Notes under the pieces: model-generated
The model's input: only the letters and a program-made list of their open reading frames with translations
What the model was told of the DNA's origin: nothing
Databases searched by the model: none
Translations under genes and position numbers: made by a program
Part shown: positions 32,136-41,300 of the stretch, in pieces
Layout: the number at the start of each line of letters is the position of its first letter
How positions within the stretch are numbered: the stretch's first letter is position 1
Source: Maribacter sp. 1_MG-2023
GTDB taxonomy: Bacteria > Bacteroidota > Bacteroidia > Flavobacteriales > Flavobacteriaceae
NCBI RefSeq assembly: GCF_030547005.1
Contig: NZ_JAUOPN010000021.1
Span: 1-50,246, forward strand
Length of the DNA stretch: 50,246 nt
Direction of reading: 5' to 3'

Positions 32136-34697
32136 ATGGCTAAATTAAGCTTATTATCACTACTGGCAATAGTCTTGCTATCCTGCAACTCGTTAAAAAA
32201 AGTTGAGGACGACGAGTACTTGGTGATTAAAAACTCCATTTACGCCGATTCTATTAAATTAAAAAACGCTGAATTAGAAAGTCTTATCTACCAAAAACCT
32301 AATTCAACTGTTTTAGGATATCCTTTAAGACTAAACCTTTATAATCTTGCGAAAGAAAATCCTGATTCTTCATACAATGCTTGGCTCGACCGTAAAGAGA
32401 ACAGAAAAAAGAGACTTAATAATTTATTGTCAGAAAAACAGGTTAAGCGCTTAGGAGAGTCCTTTTTAGTAAAAGGGCTAAGCAATTGGCTTGAAGATAT
32501 AGGTGAAGAACCTACAGTTTTAGATACCTCAAAAACAAGATTAAGTCTAACAAAACTTAGCGCATACTACGAAAGTAAAGGTTATTTTACCAATAGTACT
32601 ACTTATAGTATTGACAGCACAAAACGAAAAAAAGCTAAAGTATATTATCATATAGAATTAGGCGACCCTTATATGATAGATTCTCTTAGTAACAGTATTT
32701 CATCAAAGGCCATAGATTCTCTTTACTTTTTACATTCTGCAAACTCGCTGATAAAGGAAGGGCAACAATTTGATTTATCTAATTTCAATAATGAACGTGA
32801 ACGACTAGCAAGTATTTTTAGAAATAGTGGAATTAGAAACTTTCAAGAAAGCTCTATTGCCTTTGATATTCTAAGGGATACAACAAGGGCTGCAGGTGAC
32901 CAGAAAATGAACATCACCTTAAATATTGGCGATCTAAAAACAAGAGGAGAAAATGAAGTTACCACCTCTGCATACAAAGTTGAAAAAATCAATAAAATTA
33001 ATATTTATACAGACTACCTATCTACAAGTACACAAGATTCACTCTACACTTTAGACTATCAAGACTACACAATTCATTATTCCAAAAATTTTGACATAAA
33101 ACCAAAAACATTGGCAAATGCGATCTTTTTTAAAAAAGATAGTACTTATAGAGATGTAGATAAAATTAGAACATCTAGGCAGTTAAATGCCCTTAATGTA
33201 TTTAAATACCCAAACATCATTTTTGAAGCGGACTCTTTAGACAACCAAGTAAACACTAATATTTATCTCGCTCCGAAAACAAAATATGCACTTAGCACTA
33301 ATTTTGAAGTTAGCCGTTCCAATATACGACGTTTAGGAGTTGGTCTCGGCACCACCCTACTAATAAGAAACATTTTTAAAGGAGCTGAAAACTTAAGCAT
33401 CTCCGCTAATGGCTCTTATGGGCTTTTAAGCCGAAATACTTTTGAGGCTAATTACTTTTCAGAATTCGGAGGTGACATTACCCTAGACTTTCCTAGAATC
33501 TGGTTCCCCTTTATTAATACCTCTAGAATTATACCTAATTATACACTACCAAAAACAAGGATCGCGATAGGAACCAATTTCCAGAACAATATTGGTCTAG
33601 ACAAACAGACCCTAAATACCGTTTTGGCTTATAATTGGGCACCTAGCGACTTTGTAAACCATAATGTCGAATTACTCAATATTCAATTCGTTAGAAATGT
33701 AAATGAAGAACGATTTTACAATGTATACACAAACACCTATGAACTTTTAGATGAAATTGCGGATAAATACAAAGACCCCGTCTTATACCCTGAGTTAGTT
33801 GAATACTTTGAACCAGGTGATGGTGATGACGAGCTGAATTTAATAATTCCATCTGGCACTACAGGCTTTACAGATGCCATATTAAATGAAGATGTTGCTT
33901 CAACCCCGGATGATTTTGACGATGTGAATTCTATTGAGGAAAGAAGAATTAGACTTACTGAGAATAACCTAATTTTTGCAACCAACTATACCTTTAATAA
34001 AACCAATAGAACTGGAATACTAGATAATTCATTTTATCAATTTCGCTGGAAAATAGAAGGCGCAGGTAATGTATTATCCGCCTTTTCATCGATTATACCT
34101 TTTAACAAAAAAGATGATCAACTTTTAGTTTTTGGAGTACCATTTTCTCAGTATATCAAGAACGAATTTGAGTATGTTAAATATTGGGATTTATCACGTT
34201 CTAATGTACTAGCCGCTAGGGCTTTTTTCGGTATTGCTATTCCTTATGGCAACTCTAACAGTATCCCATTTGTTCGTAGTTATTTTGGTGGTGGCTCAAA
34301 TGACAACCGCGCATGGTTTCCTTATTCTTTAGGACCAGGTAGCGTATCTGCAATAAACGATTTTAACGAAGCAAATTTAAAATTAGCCTTAAACTTAGAA
34401 TACAGATTTCCGGTAGCAGGTGATATTAACGGAGCCATATTTGCTGATGCAGGAAACATATGGAACGTGCTGGATAATGTAGAAGATCCAGATGCTACTT
34501 TTGACGGACTAAGCTCTCTAAAGGACATTGCCCTTGGTACAGGTTTTGGCGTGCGGTACGATTTTACCTATTTTCTATTTCGATTAGATTTAGGCTTCAA
34601 AACCTATAATCCTGCTGAAATTCAGTCTAAGCGCTGGTTTAGAGATTATAACTTCGCAAATTCCGTATTGCAAATAGGCATCAACTATCCCTTTTAA
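32136..34697 (+). CDS. Lipid-anchored Omp85/BamA-family protein (TamL-like)
   Basis: 853 aa from the ATG at 32136, chosen because upstream ATGs at 32106 and 32112 would be leaderless. The N-terminus MAKLSLLSLLAIVLLSC ends in a lipobox with Cys17, so this Omp85 protein carries a lipid anchor, a trait of the Bacteroidota TamL group. Residues ~30-370 hold POTRA-type repeats (LTKLSAYYESKGYF is one signature), then a 16-strand-type barrel with the SYFGGGSNDNRAWFPYSLGPG block (RG[FY] region variant), GDINGAIFADAGNIW and a terminal INYPF with aromatic end residue. Role: assembly or export of outer membrane or surface proteins. No tamB neighbour is here. Confidence 0.87.
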   Translation: MAKLSLLSLLAIVLLSCNSLKKVEDDEYLVIKNSIYADSIKLKNAELESLIYQKPNSTVLGYPLRLNLYNLAKENPDSSYNAWLDRKENRKKRLNNLLSEKQVKRLGESFLVKGLSNWLEDIGEEPTVLDTSKTRLSLTKLSAYYESKGYFTNSTTYSIDSTKRKKAKVYYHIELGDPYMIDSLSNSISSKAIDSLYFLHSANSLIKEGQQFDLSNFNNERERLASIFRNSGIRNFQESSIAFDILRDTTRAAGDQKMNITLNIGDLKTRGENEVTTSAYKVEKINKINIYTDYLSTSTQDSLYTLDYQDYTIHYSKNFDIKPKTLANAIFFKKDSTYRDVDKIRTSRQLNALNVFKYPNIIFEADSLDNQVNTNIYLAPKTKYALSTNFEVSRSNIRRLGVGLGTTLLIRNIFKGAENLSISANGSYGLLSRNTFEANYFSEFGGDITLDFPRIWFPFINTSRIIPNYTLPKTRIAIGTNFQNNIGLDKQTLNTVLAYNWAPSDFVNHNVELLNIQFVRNVNEERFYNVYTNTYELLDEIADKYKDPVLYPELVEYFEPGDGDDELNLIIPSGTTGFTDAILNEDVASTPDDFDDVNSIEERRIRLTENNLIFATNYTFNKTNRTGILDNSFYQFRWKIEGAGNVLSAFSSIIPFNKKDDQLLVFGVPFSQYIKNEFEYVKYWDLSRSNVLAARAFFGIAIPYGNSNSIPFVRSYFGGGSNDNRAWFPYSLGPGSVSAINDFNEANLKLALNLEYRFPVAGDINGAIFADAGNIWNVLDNVEDPDATFDGLSSLKDIALGTGFGVRYDFTYFLFRLDLGFKTYNPAEIQSKRWFRDYNFANSVLQIGINYPF

Positions 34698-34712
34698 ATA
34701 TAATTGTTTTAT

Positions 34713-34720
34713 TACTTTTG
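34713..34720 (+). promoter_or_regulatory. -7 element of fbaA (TACTTTTG)
   Basis: TACTTTTG, 38 bp before the fbaA ATG. A T-rich stretch (34692-34695) sits 17 bp upstream in the -33 position. Confidence 0.5.
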
Positions 34721-34758
34721 TTTTTCATTTTTTTTTAGAAACAAACAACAACATAATT

Positions 34759-35826
34759 ATGGCTCACAATATCAAACCGGGAGTTGCAACCGGAGACGAA
34801 GTTCAAGCAATTTTCAATTACGCAAAAGAAAAAGGATTTGCATTACCTGCGGTAAACGTTATTGGTTCAGATACTATTAATGGTGTTTTAGAGACAGCTG
34901 CAAGTTTAAATGCTCCTGTTATCATTCAATTTTCTAATGGTGGAGCTCAGTTTAATGCCGGTAAAGGTCTTTCTAATGATGGACAAAAAGCAGCTATTCT
35001 AGGTGCAGTTGCAGGCGCAAAACATGTTCACCAATTAGCAGAAGCTTATGGTGCTACAGTTATTCTTCATACAGATCATTGTGCAAAAAAATTATTGCCT
35101 TGGATCGACGGTCTTCTAGATGCTAGTGAAAAACATTTCGCTGAAACTGGTAAATCTTTGTTCAGTTCACATATGATCGATCTTTCTGAAGAGCCTTTAG
35201 AAGAGAACATCGAAATCTGTAAGGGTTATTTAGAGCGCATGAGCAAAATGAACATGACGCTAGAAATCGAACTAGGTATTACTGGCGGCGAAGAAGATGG
35301 TGTTGACAATTCTGATGTAGATGATTCTAAATTATACACACAACCAGAAGAAGTAGCATATGCTTACGAAGAACTTTCTAAAGTAAGCCCAAAGTTCACT
35401 ATCGCTGCTGCATTCGGTAACGTACATGGTGTTTATAAGCCAGGTAACGTAAAATTGACTCCGAAAATTCTTAAAAACTCCCAAGAGTATATTTCTGAAA
35501 AATATGGTGTTGAGCACAACCATATCGATTTCGTATTTCACGGTGGATCTGGATCTACTGTTGAAGAAATTAGAGAAGGTATTAGCTACGGTGTTATTAA
35601 AATGAATATTGACACAGATTTACAGTATGCCTTTTTAGCAGGTGTTCGTGACTATGTTCAAGATAACAAAGACTACTTACAAGCACAAATAGGCAACCCT
35701 AAAGGTGCAGATGAGCCTAACAAGAAATTTTACGATCCAAGAGTTTGGTTGAGAAAAGGTGAAACTGCTTTTATAGAGCGTTTGAAAAAAGCCTTTGAAG
35801 ACTTAAACAACGTAAATACACTTTAA
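34759..35826 (+). CDS. fbaA: Class II fructose-bisphosphate aldolase
   Basis: 355 aa. Zinc-dependent aldolase of glycolysis and gluconeogenesis, in the cytoplasm. Active-site blocks: ILHTDHCAKKLLPW (~99-112) with catalytic Asp and zinc His, LEIELGITGGEEDGVDNSD (~165-183), AFGNVHGVYKPGN with a zinc His, and FHGGSGSTVEEI with another zinc His and phosphate contacts. The long loop after GGEEDG fits class IIA. accD follows after 20 bp. Confidence 0.96.
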   Translation: MAHNIKPGVATGDEVQAIFNYAKEKGFALPAVNVIGSDTINGVLETAASLNAPVIIQFSNGGAQFNAGKGLSNDGQKAAILGAVAGAKHVHQLAEAYGATVILHTDHCAKKLLPWIDGLLDASEKHFAETGKSLFSSHMIDLSEEPLEENIEICKGYLERMSKMNMTLEIELGITGGEEDGVDNSDVDDSKLYTQPEEVAYAYEELSKVSPKFTIAAAFGNVHGVYKPGNVKLTPKILKNSQEYISEKYGVEHNHIDFVFHGGSGSTVEEIREGISYGVIKMNIDTDLQYAFLAGVRDYVQDNKDYLQAQIGNPKGADEPNKKFYDPRVWLRKGETAFIERLKKAFEDLNNVNTL

Positions 35827-35846
35827 TAGTATAGGATAACCAAAAA

Positions 35847-36731
35847 ATGGATGATATGACGGCTTGGTTTAAAAGAAAAGAAAAAGGCATACAAACCTCT
35901 ACCGAAGAAAAGAAAGACACACCTAAAGGCTTGTGGTACAAATCGCCAACAGGTAAAATAGTTGAGTCAGACGATCTTGCAAAAAACTTTTATGTAAGTC
36001 CTGAAGATGATTACCATGTAAGAATCGGTAGTAAGGAGTATTTTGAAATTTTGTTCGATGACAACAAGTTTAGAGAACTTGATGCAAATCTTACTTCTAA
36101 AGACCCTTTAAAATTTGAGGATACCAAGAAATATAGCGAGCGTTTAAAAGCGGCACAGAAAAAAACCGGACTTAAAGATGCTGTAAGAACAGGATACGGA
36201 AAGTCATTTGGTAAAGATATCGTAATCTGTTGTATGGATTTTAAATTCATCGGTGGTTCTATGGGTAGTGTCGTTGGCGAGAAAATTGCTCGTGGTATTG
36301 ACTACGCCATTAAAAAGAAAACACCATTTATGATGATTTCTAAATCTGGTGGAGCTCGTATGATGGAGGCAGCGCTTTCATTAATGCAATTAGCAAAAAC
36401 ATCTGCCAAACTTGCGCAGTTGTCTGAAGCTGGTTTACCATATATTTCTTTATGTACAGATCCAACAACTGGTGGTACAACTGCATCATATGCAATGCTT
36501 GGCGATATTAATATTGCAGAACCAGGTGCATTGATAGGTTTTGCCGGTCCAAGAATTGTAAAGGATACTACTGGTAAAGATTTACCTGAAGGCTTTCAGT
36601 CATCTGAATTTTTATTGGAACACGGATTCTTAGATTTCATTTCACACAGAAAAGATTTAAAGAAAAAAGTCAACCTCTATATAGACCTTATTCAAAATAA
36701 TCCGGTGAGATTAGAAAAAGCAACGGCTTGA
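35847..36731 (+). CDS. accD: Acetyl-CoA carboxylase carboxyltransferase subunit beta, zinc ribbon lost
   Basis: 294 aa. Together with AccA it transfers the carboxyl group from biotin to acetyl-CoA in fatty acid synthesis. The crotonase-like core is complete ([61 protein letters not shown]). The N-terminal zinc ribbon is kept as sequence ([24 protein letters not shown]) but the four Cys of the E. coli protein are replaced by Ser, Thr, Ser and Asp. From memory this is shared by other Flavobacteriia. Start may be 35847 or the ATG at 35856. Its stop overlaps the next gene's TTG. Confidence 0.95.
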   Translation: MDDMTAWFKRKEKGIQTSTEEKKDTPKGLWYKSPTGKIVESDDLAKNFYVSPEDDYHVRIGSKEYFEILFDDNKFRELDANLTSKDPLKFEDTKKYSERLKAAQKKTGLKDAVRTGYGKSFGKDIVICCMDFKFIGGSMGSVVGEKIARGIDYAIKKKTPFMMISKSGGARMMEAALSLMQLAKTSAKLAQLSEAGLPYISLCTDPTTGGTTASYAMLGDINIAEPGALIGFAGPRIVKDTTGKDLPEGFQSSEFLLEHGFLDFISHRKDLKKKVNLYIDLIQNNPVRLEKATA

Positions 36732-37213
36732 AAACTTTAGTATGTACCATACTATCATTTTGGTTTTTATGCTGTTCTACAGATAAAGAAAAAGTGCTCG
36801 TCGATGAATCAGATTCGACGAGCATTTTTGATTTTAATGCACAAGTTACCGAGGTAAGCATAACAGGAGAGTCAAATGCGTATACAATTGCTACTACAGT
36901 CTCTAGTCCTGATACAGGTTGTGACCAATATGCAGATTGGTGGGAAATCATTGATTTAGAAGGAAATCTTATTTATAGAAGAATTCTAACTCATAGTCAT
37001 GTAGACGAACAACCATTTACAAGATCAGGTTCTAATATTCCTCTTAAAAATGAAGACGAAGTTTATATTCGTGTTCACATGAATACTACAGGTTATGCAT
37101 CTGCTGTACAAAAAGGGTCTATCATCAATGGGTTTTCTGCTTCTGAATTAAGCTCAGATTTTGCTGAAGGTTTAGAAATAATAGCACCATTGCCCAATGG
37201 TTGTGCTTTTTGA
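36728..37213 (+). CDS. Small lipoprotein of unknown function, TTG start
   Basis: 161 aa. No ATG precedes the signal peptide, so initiation must be at the TTG at 36728, which overlaps the accD stop (TTGA) and suggests coupled translation. The hydrophobic start ends in LCCS, a loose lipobox (Cys15 or Cys16). After an acidic tether, the domain has [19 protein letters not shown], a Cys-containing [14 protein letters not shown] block, a [10 protein letters not shown] segment and NGCAF at the end; the two Cys may form a disulfide. I do not recognise the family. A strong terminator hairpin lies inside codons ~23-33. Confidence 0.7.
   Translation: MKTLVCTILSFWFLCCSTDKEKVLVDESDSTSIFDFNAQVTEVSITGESNAYTIATTVSSPDTGCDQYADWWEIIDLEGNLIYRRILTHSHVDEQPFTRSGSNIPLKNEDEVYIRVHMNTTGYASAVQKGSIINGFSASELSSDFAEGLEIIAPLPNGCAF
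36789..36829 (+). terminator. Intrinsic-terminator hairpin inside the lipoprotein frame
   Basis: A perfect 10-bp GC-rich stem, 36795-36804 paired with 36815-36824, 10-nt loop, then TTTTT at 36825-36829 and more T-rich sequence. A-run 36789-36793 precedes it. It sits about 65 nt after the accD stop and could end the fbaA-accD transcript. Confidence 0.75.
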
Positions 37214-37256
37214 TGTAAATTATCAAAATATAAATTAAACATTTCAAAAAATATCA

Positions 37257-37264
37257 TACCTTTG
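37257..37264 (+). promoter_or_regulatory. -7 element of rpsO (TACCTTTG)
   Basis: TACCTTTG, 54 bp before the rpsO ATG; matches TAnnTTTG. Transcription would start near 37271. Confidence 0.55.
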
Positions 37265-37269
37265 CGCCC

Positions 37270-37286
37270 TGATTGAAAATCAATCA
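37270..37286 (+). promoter_or_regulatory. Small 5'-end hairpin in rpsO leader
   Basis: TGATTG (37270-37275) pairs with CAATCA (37281-37286) around a 5-nt loop, at the predicted 5' end of the rpsO transcript. It could stabilise the RNA or bind S15 for feedback; both are inference. Confidence 0.35.
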
Positions 37287-37318
37287 TGTACATAAAAATC
37301 ATTTAAATTAATATTGGA

Positions 37319-37588
37319 ATGTATTTAACAAAAGAAGTAAAAGCCGAAATTTTCAAGAAACACGGCGGTAAAGCAGAGAACACTGGTTCTACAGAAGGAC
37401 AGATTGCTTTATTCACACACCGAATCAATCACTTGACCGGTCACTTGAAAAGAAATCATAAAGACTATAACACTGAGCGTTCACTTGTGAAACTCGTAGG
37501 TAAAAGAAGAAGTCTTCTTGATTACATGATTAAAAATGATATTGTAAAATACAGAGAGCTAATTAAAGAGCTAGGTATTAGAAAATAA
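37319..37588 (+). CDS. rpsO: 30S ribosomal protein S15
   Basis: 89 aa, the normal length. It binds the three-way junction of 16S rRNA early in 30S assembly. Conserved landmarks: NTGSTEGQIALFTHRINHLTGHL (residues 22-44), HKDYNTERSLVKLVGKRR and LLDYMIKNDIVKYRELIKELGIRK at the end. It has its own -7 element and a strong terminator, and precedes pnp as in many bacteria. Confidence 0.98.
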   Translation: MYLTKEVKAEIFKKHGGKAENTGSTEGQIALFTHRINHLTGHLKRNHKDYNTERSLVKLVGKRRSLLDYMIKNDIVKYRELIKELGIRK

Positions 37589-37594
37589 TATTGC

Positions 37595-37625
37595 AAAAGG
37601 GGATAGCTAGCTATCCCCTTTTTTA
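37595..37625 (+). terminator. Terminator after rpsO
   Basis: A near-perfect palindrome (aaaaggggatagc and its complement) with a loop of about 3 nt, followed by a T-run to 37624. It starts 7 bp after the rpsO stop, so pnp transcription needs read-through or a promoter further on. Confidence 0.92.
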
Positions 37626-37627
37626 AT

Positions 37628-37782
37628 ACTCCTGCCTTAGGAGTTTAAGCCAAACATATTGGCAAAGGCGAACAAAAAGCTACACACGGTTTTTCATTGG
37701 TCAACACAACAACACAACAACTCCGACCAGAGAATTTCAGTCGGAAAGACCATTGTTTAACAAATTTGCATTGCGCAAATTT
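37628..37782 (+). promoter_or_regulatory. Structured pnp 5' leader (four hairpins)
   Basis: Read by eye, the leader holds: hairpin 1 at 37628-37644 (ACTCCT/AGGAGT), hairpin 2 at 37649-37663 (GCCAA/TTGGC), a nested structure at 37698-37752 (TGGTC/GACCA outside, TCCGAC 37722-37727 with GTCGGA 37740-37745 inside, separated by an AC-rich strand), and hairpin 4 at 37762-37782 (AAATTTGC/GCAAATTT), which ends 12 bp before the pnp ATG. In E. coli the pnp leader hairpin is cut by RNase III and mediates autoregulation; whether this one acts alike is inference. Confidence 0.5.
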
Positions 37783-37794
37783 TAATCGAATTTT

Positions 37795-40017
37795 ATGATT
37801 CCAAAAGTATTTAAAGAGGTCATAGACCTTGGGGACGGTAGAGAAATTTCTATCGAAACAGGAAAATTGGCAAAACAGGCACACGGTTCTGTTGTTGTTC
37901 AATCAGGAAAATGTATGTTATTATGTACAGTTGTTTCCAACTACAAACAAAGTGATGTGGACTTTCTTCCACTTACGGTAGATTACCGTGAAAAATTTGC
38001 TGCTGCTGGTCGTTACCCAGGTGGTTTCTTTAAAAGAGAAGCAAGACCAAGTGATGGTGAAGTTTTAACTATGCGTTTAGTGGATCGTGTTTTACGTCCA
38101 TTATTCCCAAAAGATTACCACTCTGAAACTCAGGTGATGATTCAATTAATGTCTCATGATGATGACGTTATGCCAGATGCAATGGCAGGTTTAGCTGCTT
38201 CTGCTGCTATTCAATTATCAGATTTTCCATTCGAATGCCCAATTTCTGAAGCTAGAGTTGCTCGTGTAAATGGCGAATTCGTAATTAACCCAACTCGCGC
38301 TCAATTAGCAGAGTCTGACATCGATATGATGATTGGTGCTTCGGCTGATTCAGTAATGATGGTTGAAGGTGAAATGGATGAGATTTCTGAAGAAGAAATG
38401 ACAGAAGCTATCAAATTTGCTCATGAAGCAATTAAAGTACAATGTGCTGCTCAAGTTGCATTGGCTGAAGCTTTTGGCAAAAAAGAAGTTCGTGAGTACC
38501 AAGGTGAAAGAGAAGAAGCTGATTTGGCTAAGAAAATTCACGACATGGCTTATGACAAAGTATATGCTATTGCTCAAGCAGGTTCTGCTAAGCATGAACG
38601 TAGTGCTGCTTTTGGTGAAATCAAAGAAGAAATTAAAGCATCTTTTTCTGAAGAAGAGCAAGCTGATTTTGGCGGATTAATTTCTAAATATTACAATAAA
38701 GCTGAAAAAGCAGCTGTACGTGATTTAACATTGAACGAAGGTTTACGTTTAGATGGTCGTAAGACTGATGAAATTAGACCTATTTGGTGTGAGGTTGATT
38801 ATTTACCTTCTACTCATGGATCTGCAATCTTTACCCGTGGAGAAACTCAAGCTTTAGCTACAGTAACTTTAGGTACATCTAGAGATGCAAACAAAATAGA
38901 TATGCCATCTTACGAAGGCGAAGAGAATTTCTATTTACATTATAACTTCCCTCCTTTCTGTACAGGTGAAGCTAGACCAATTCGTGGAACATCTCGTAGA
39001 GAAGTTGGTCACGGTAACTTAGCTCAACGTGCCTTAAAAGGTATGATTCCTGCAGATTGCCCTTATACAGTTCGTGTTGTATCTGAAGTTTTAGAATCTA
39101 ACGGTTCTTCTTCAATGGCAACAGTTTGTGCTGGTACAATGGCTATGATGGATGCTGGTGTTAAAATGAAGAAACCAGTTTCTGGAATTGCAATGGGATT
39201 AATTTCTGATGCTGATTCTGGTAAATATGCTGTATTATCCGATATTTTAGGTGATGAAGATCATTTAGGAGATATGGATTTTAAAGTAACTGGTACTGCT
39301 GATGGTATTACTGCTTGCCAAATGGATATTAAAGTAAAAGGATTGTCTTACGAAATTCTTGTAAATGCTTTAAAGCAAGCTAGAGATGGTCGTTTACACA
39401 TCTTAGGTAAAATTACCGATACGATTTCTGCTCCTGCTGAAAGCGTTAAAGATCACGCGCCTACAATGGTTACTCGTAGAGTTCCTAACGAATTTATTGG
39501 TGCTTTAATTGGTCCTGGTGGAAAAGTAATTCAAGAGATGCAAAAGGAAACTGAAACGACTATCGTTATAAATGAGGATCCTGTTACCGAAGAAGGTATT
39601 GTAGAAATTTTAGGTGTAGGTAGTAAAGGTATTGATGCTGTTATGGCAAAAATAGATTCTATCTTATTTAAACCTGAAGTTGGTAGCGTTTACGAAGTAA
39701 AAGTTATTAAAATGCTTGATTTTGGTGCGGTTGTAGAATATATGGATGCGCCTGGTAACGAAGTATTATTGCACGTAAGTGAACTAGCTTGGGAGCGTAC
39801 AGAAAATGTAGCTGATGTTGTAAACATGGGCGATGTATTCGATGTTAAGTATTTTGGCCTAGACAAACGTACACGTAAAGAGAAAGTTTCTCGTAAAGCG
39901 CTTTTACCAAAACCAGAAGGTTTTGTTGAAAGACCACCACGTGATGACAAGCGTAGAGATGACCGTCGTGGAAACGATCGTAGTCGTGATCGCGACAGAA
40001 AACCAAGAAGAGATTAA
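37795..40017 (+). CDS. pnp: Polyribonucleotide nucleotidyltransferase (PNPase)
   Basis: 740 aa. Phosphorolytic 3'-5' exoribonuclease of RNA turnover. Domain order: first RNase PH domain (~1-150, [23 protein letters not shown]), linker helices, second RNase PH domain (~315-550, [32 protein letters not shown], phosphate-site [13 protein letters not shown]), KH domain (~560-620, [18 protein letters not shown]), S1 domain (~625-700, [21 protein letters not shown]), and a short Arg/Asp-rich tail. Length is normal. Confidence 0.98.
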   Translation: MIPKVFKEVIDLGDGREISIETGKLAKQAHGSVVVQSGKCMLLCTVVSNYKQSDVDFLPLTVDYREKFAAAGRYPGGFFKREARPSDGEVLTMRLVDRVLRPLFPKDYHSETQVMIQLMSHDDDVMPDAMAGLAASAAIQLSDFPFECPISEARVARVNGEFVINPTRAQLAESDIDMMIGASADSVMMVEGEMDEISEEEMTEAIKFAHEAIKVQCAAQVALAEAFGKKEVREYQGEREEADLAKKIHDMAYDKVYAIAQAGSAKHERSAAFGEIKEEIKASFSEEEQADFGGLISKYYNKAEKAAVRDLTLNEGLRLDGRKTDEIRPIWCEVDYLPSTHGSAIFTRGETQALATVTLGTSRDANKIDMPSYEGEENFYLHYNFPPFCTGEARPIRGTSRREVGHGNLAQRALKGMIPADCPYTVRVVSEVLESNGSSSMATVCAGTMAMMDAGVKMKKPVSGIAMGLISDADSGKYAVLSDILGDEDHLGDMDFKVTGTADGITACQMDIKVKGLSYEILVNALKQARDGRLHILGKITDTISAPAESVKDHAPTMVTRRVPNEFIGALIGPGGKVIQEMQKETETTIVINEDPVTEEGIVEILGVGSKGIDAVMAKIDSILFKPEVGSVYEVKVIKMLDFGAVVEYMDAPGNEVLLHVSELAWERTENVADVVNMGDVFDVKYFGLDKRTRKEKVSRKALLPKPEGFVERPPRDDKRRDDRRGNDRSRDRDRKPRRD

Positions 40018-40039
40018 TACTCTTGTAAGTTTATAAAGT

Positions 40040-40071
40040 AAGCCCCGACGTATATGTTGGGGCTTTTTTTA
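40040..40071 (+). terminator. Terminator after pnp
   Basis: A roughly 9-10-bp stem, about 40040-40049 paired with 40056-40064, with one G-U pair, then a run of seven T. Confidence 0.85.
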
Positions 40072-40177
40072 TGCATTTCAACAGATTAATGAAGTTTTTT
40101 GCCTCCAATTGTAACATTCGGAAGATTTTTACGTATAAGTATATGCAGTCTATGCAAATTGAACTTAATTTATTTTA

Positions 40178-41041
40178 ATGAGACAGCTTAAGATTACAAA
40201 ACAGGTCACCAATAGAGAGACCGCATCTTTGGACAAGTACTTACAAGAAATTGGAAAAGTGGACTTGATTACCGCTGATGAAGAAGTAGAATTGGCACAA
40301 CGTATTAAGGCAGGCGATCAGCGTGCTCTTGAAGAACTTACGAAAGCCAACCTCAGATTCGTGGTTTCAGTTGCTAAGCAGTACCAAAACCAAGGCCTTA
40401 CTTTACCAGATTTGATTAACGAGGGAAACCTTGGTCTTATCAAAGCTGCACAGCGTTTTGACGAAACGCGGGGATTTAAATTTATCTCCTACGCCGTATG
40501 GTGGATCCGTCAATCTATATTACAAGCTTTGGCAGAACAATCTCGTATCGTTCGTTTGCCATTGAACAAAATTGGTTCTATCAACAAAATCAACAAGACT
40601 TTTGCTTTCTTAGAGCAAGCGCATGAAAGAATGCCTTCTCCTGAAGAAATCGCGAAAGAATTGGATATGACTGTTGACGACGTAAAACAATCATTGAAAA
40701 ACTCAGGTAGACACGTATCTATGGATGCGCCTCTTATAGACGGTGAAGATTCTAACCTTTACGATGTACTTCGTAGTGGCGAATCTCCAAATCCAGATAG
40801 AGAATTATTACATGAGTCTTTACGTACAGAAATTGAGCGTGCTTTAGAAACTCTGACGCCTCGTGAGGCAGATGTTATTCGTTTATACTTTGGTCTTGCT
40901 AATCAGCATTCTATGACCTTAGAAGAAATTGGTGAAACTTTTGATCTAACAAGAGAAAGAGTTCGTCAAATTAAAGAAAAAGCGATTAGACGTTTAAAGC
41001 ATACTTCTAGAAGTAAAATATTAAAAACGTATTTGGGTTAA
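40178..41041 (+). CDS. rpoD: Primary RNA polymerase sigma factor (RpoD/SigA)
   Basis: 287 aa, short because region 1.1 is missing, as is normal in Bacteroidota. Region 1.2 includes [22 protein letters not shown]; region 2 has the [23 protein letters not shown] block and [20 protein letters not shown] with the -10 binding [10 protein letters not shown] (region 2.4); region 3; region 4.2 [28 protein letters not shown] for the upstream element. It should read the TAnnTTTG promoters listed here. A 106-bp gap separates it from the pnp terminator. Confidence 0.97.
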   Translation: MRQLKITKQVTNRETASLDKYLQEIGKVDLITADEEVELAQRIKAGDQRALEELTKANLRFVVSVAKQYQNQGLTLPDLINEGNLGLIKAAQRFDETRGFKFISYAVWWIRQSILQALAEQSRIVRLPLNKIGSINKINKTFAFLEQAHERMPSPEEIAKELDMTVDDVKQSLKNSGRHVSMDAPLIDGEDSNLYDVLRSGESPNPDRELLHESLRTEIERALETLTPREADVIRLYFGLANQHSMTLEEIGETFDLTRERVRQIKEKAIRRLKHTSRSKILKTYLG

Positions 41042-41131
41042 AAATCCTAAGCGTTCAAGCTATAAAAATTACACGTTAAATATTCCTTAAATTGGCAATA
41101 TTGGCATATTAGTTGTAATTTTAACGGTAAC

Positions 41132-41159
41132 AACAGTTTATCATGACTGTTCGTTTTTT
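41132..41159 (+). terminator. First hairpin after rpoD
   Basis: AACAGT (41132-41137) pairs with ACTGTT (41146-41151), 8-nt loop, then CG and a six-T run. Weak stem. Confidence 0.55.
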
Positions 41160-41171
41160 GATTGATGAATA

Positions 41172-41200
41172 AACTCCGGCTGATTACCGGAGTTTTTTCA
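41172..41200 (+). terminator. Second terminator after rpoD
   Basis: An 8-bp stem AACTCCGG (41172-41179) with CCGGAGTT (41187-41194), 7-nt loop, then a T-run. Strong. It lies 131 bp after the rpoD stop. Confidence 0.85.
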
Positions 41201-41300
41201 TTTATAATAGTTTGTAATGTAATTTGAAAAGTTAGGTATCTGTATACTGACACATACCCTAAAAAATCTTTCCTTACCTTAGAGTATCAACATTAACCTA

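Noticed and set aside
38350..38661. Minus-strand frame of 103 aa inside pnp
   Set aside because: Lies wholly opposite the pnp coding region and has the composition of a reverse shadow.
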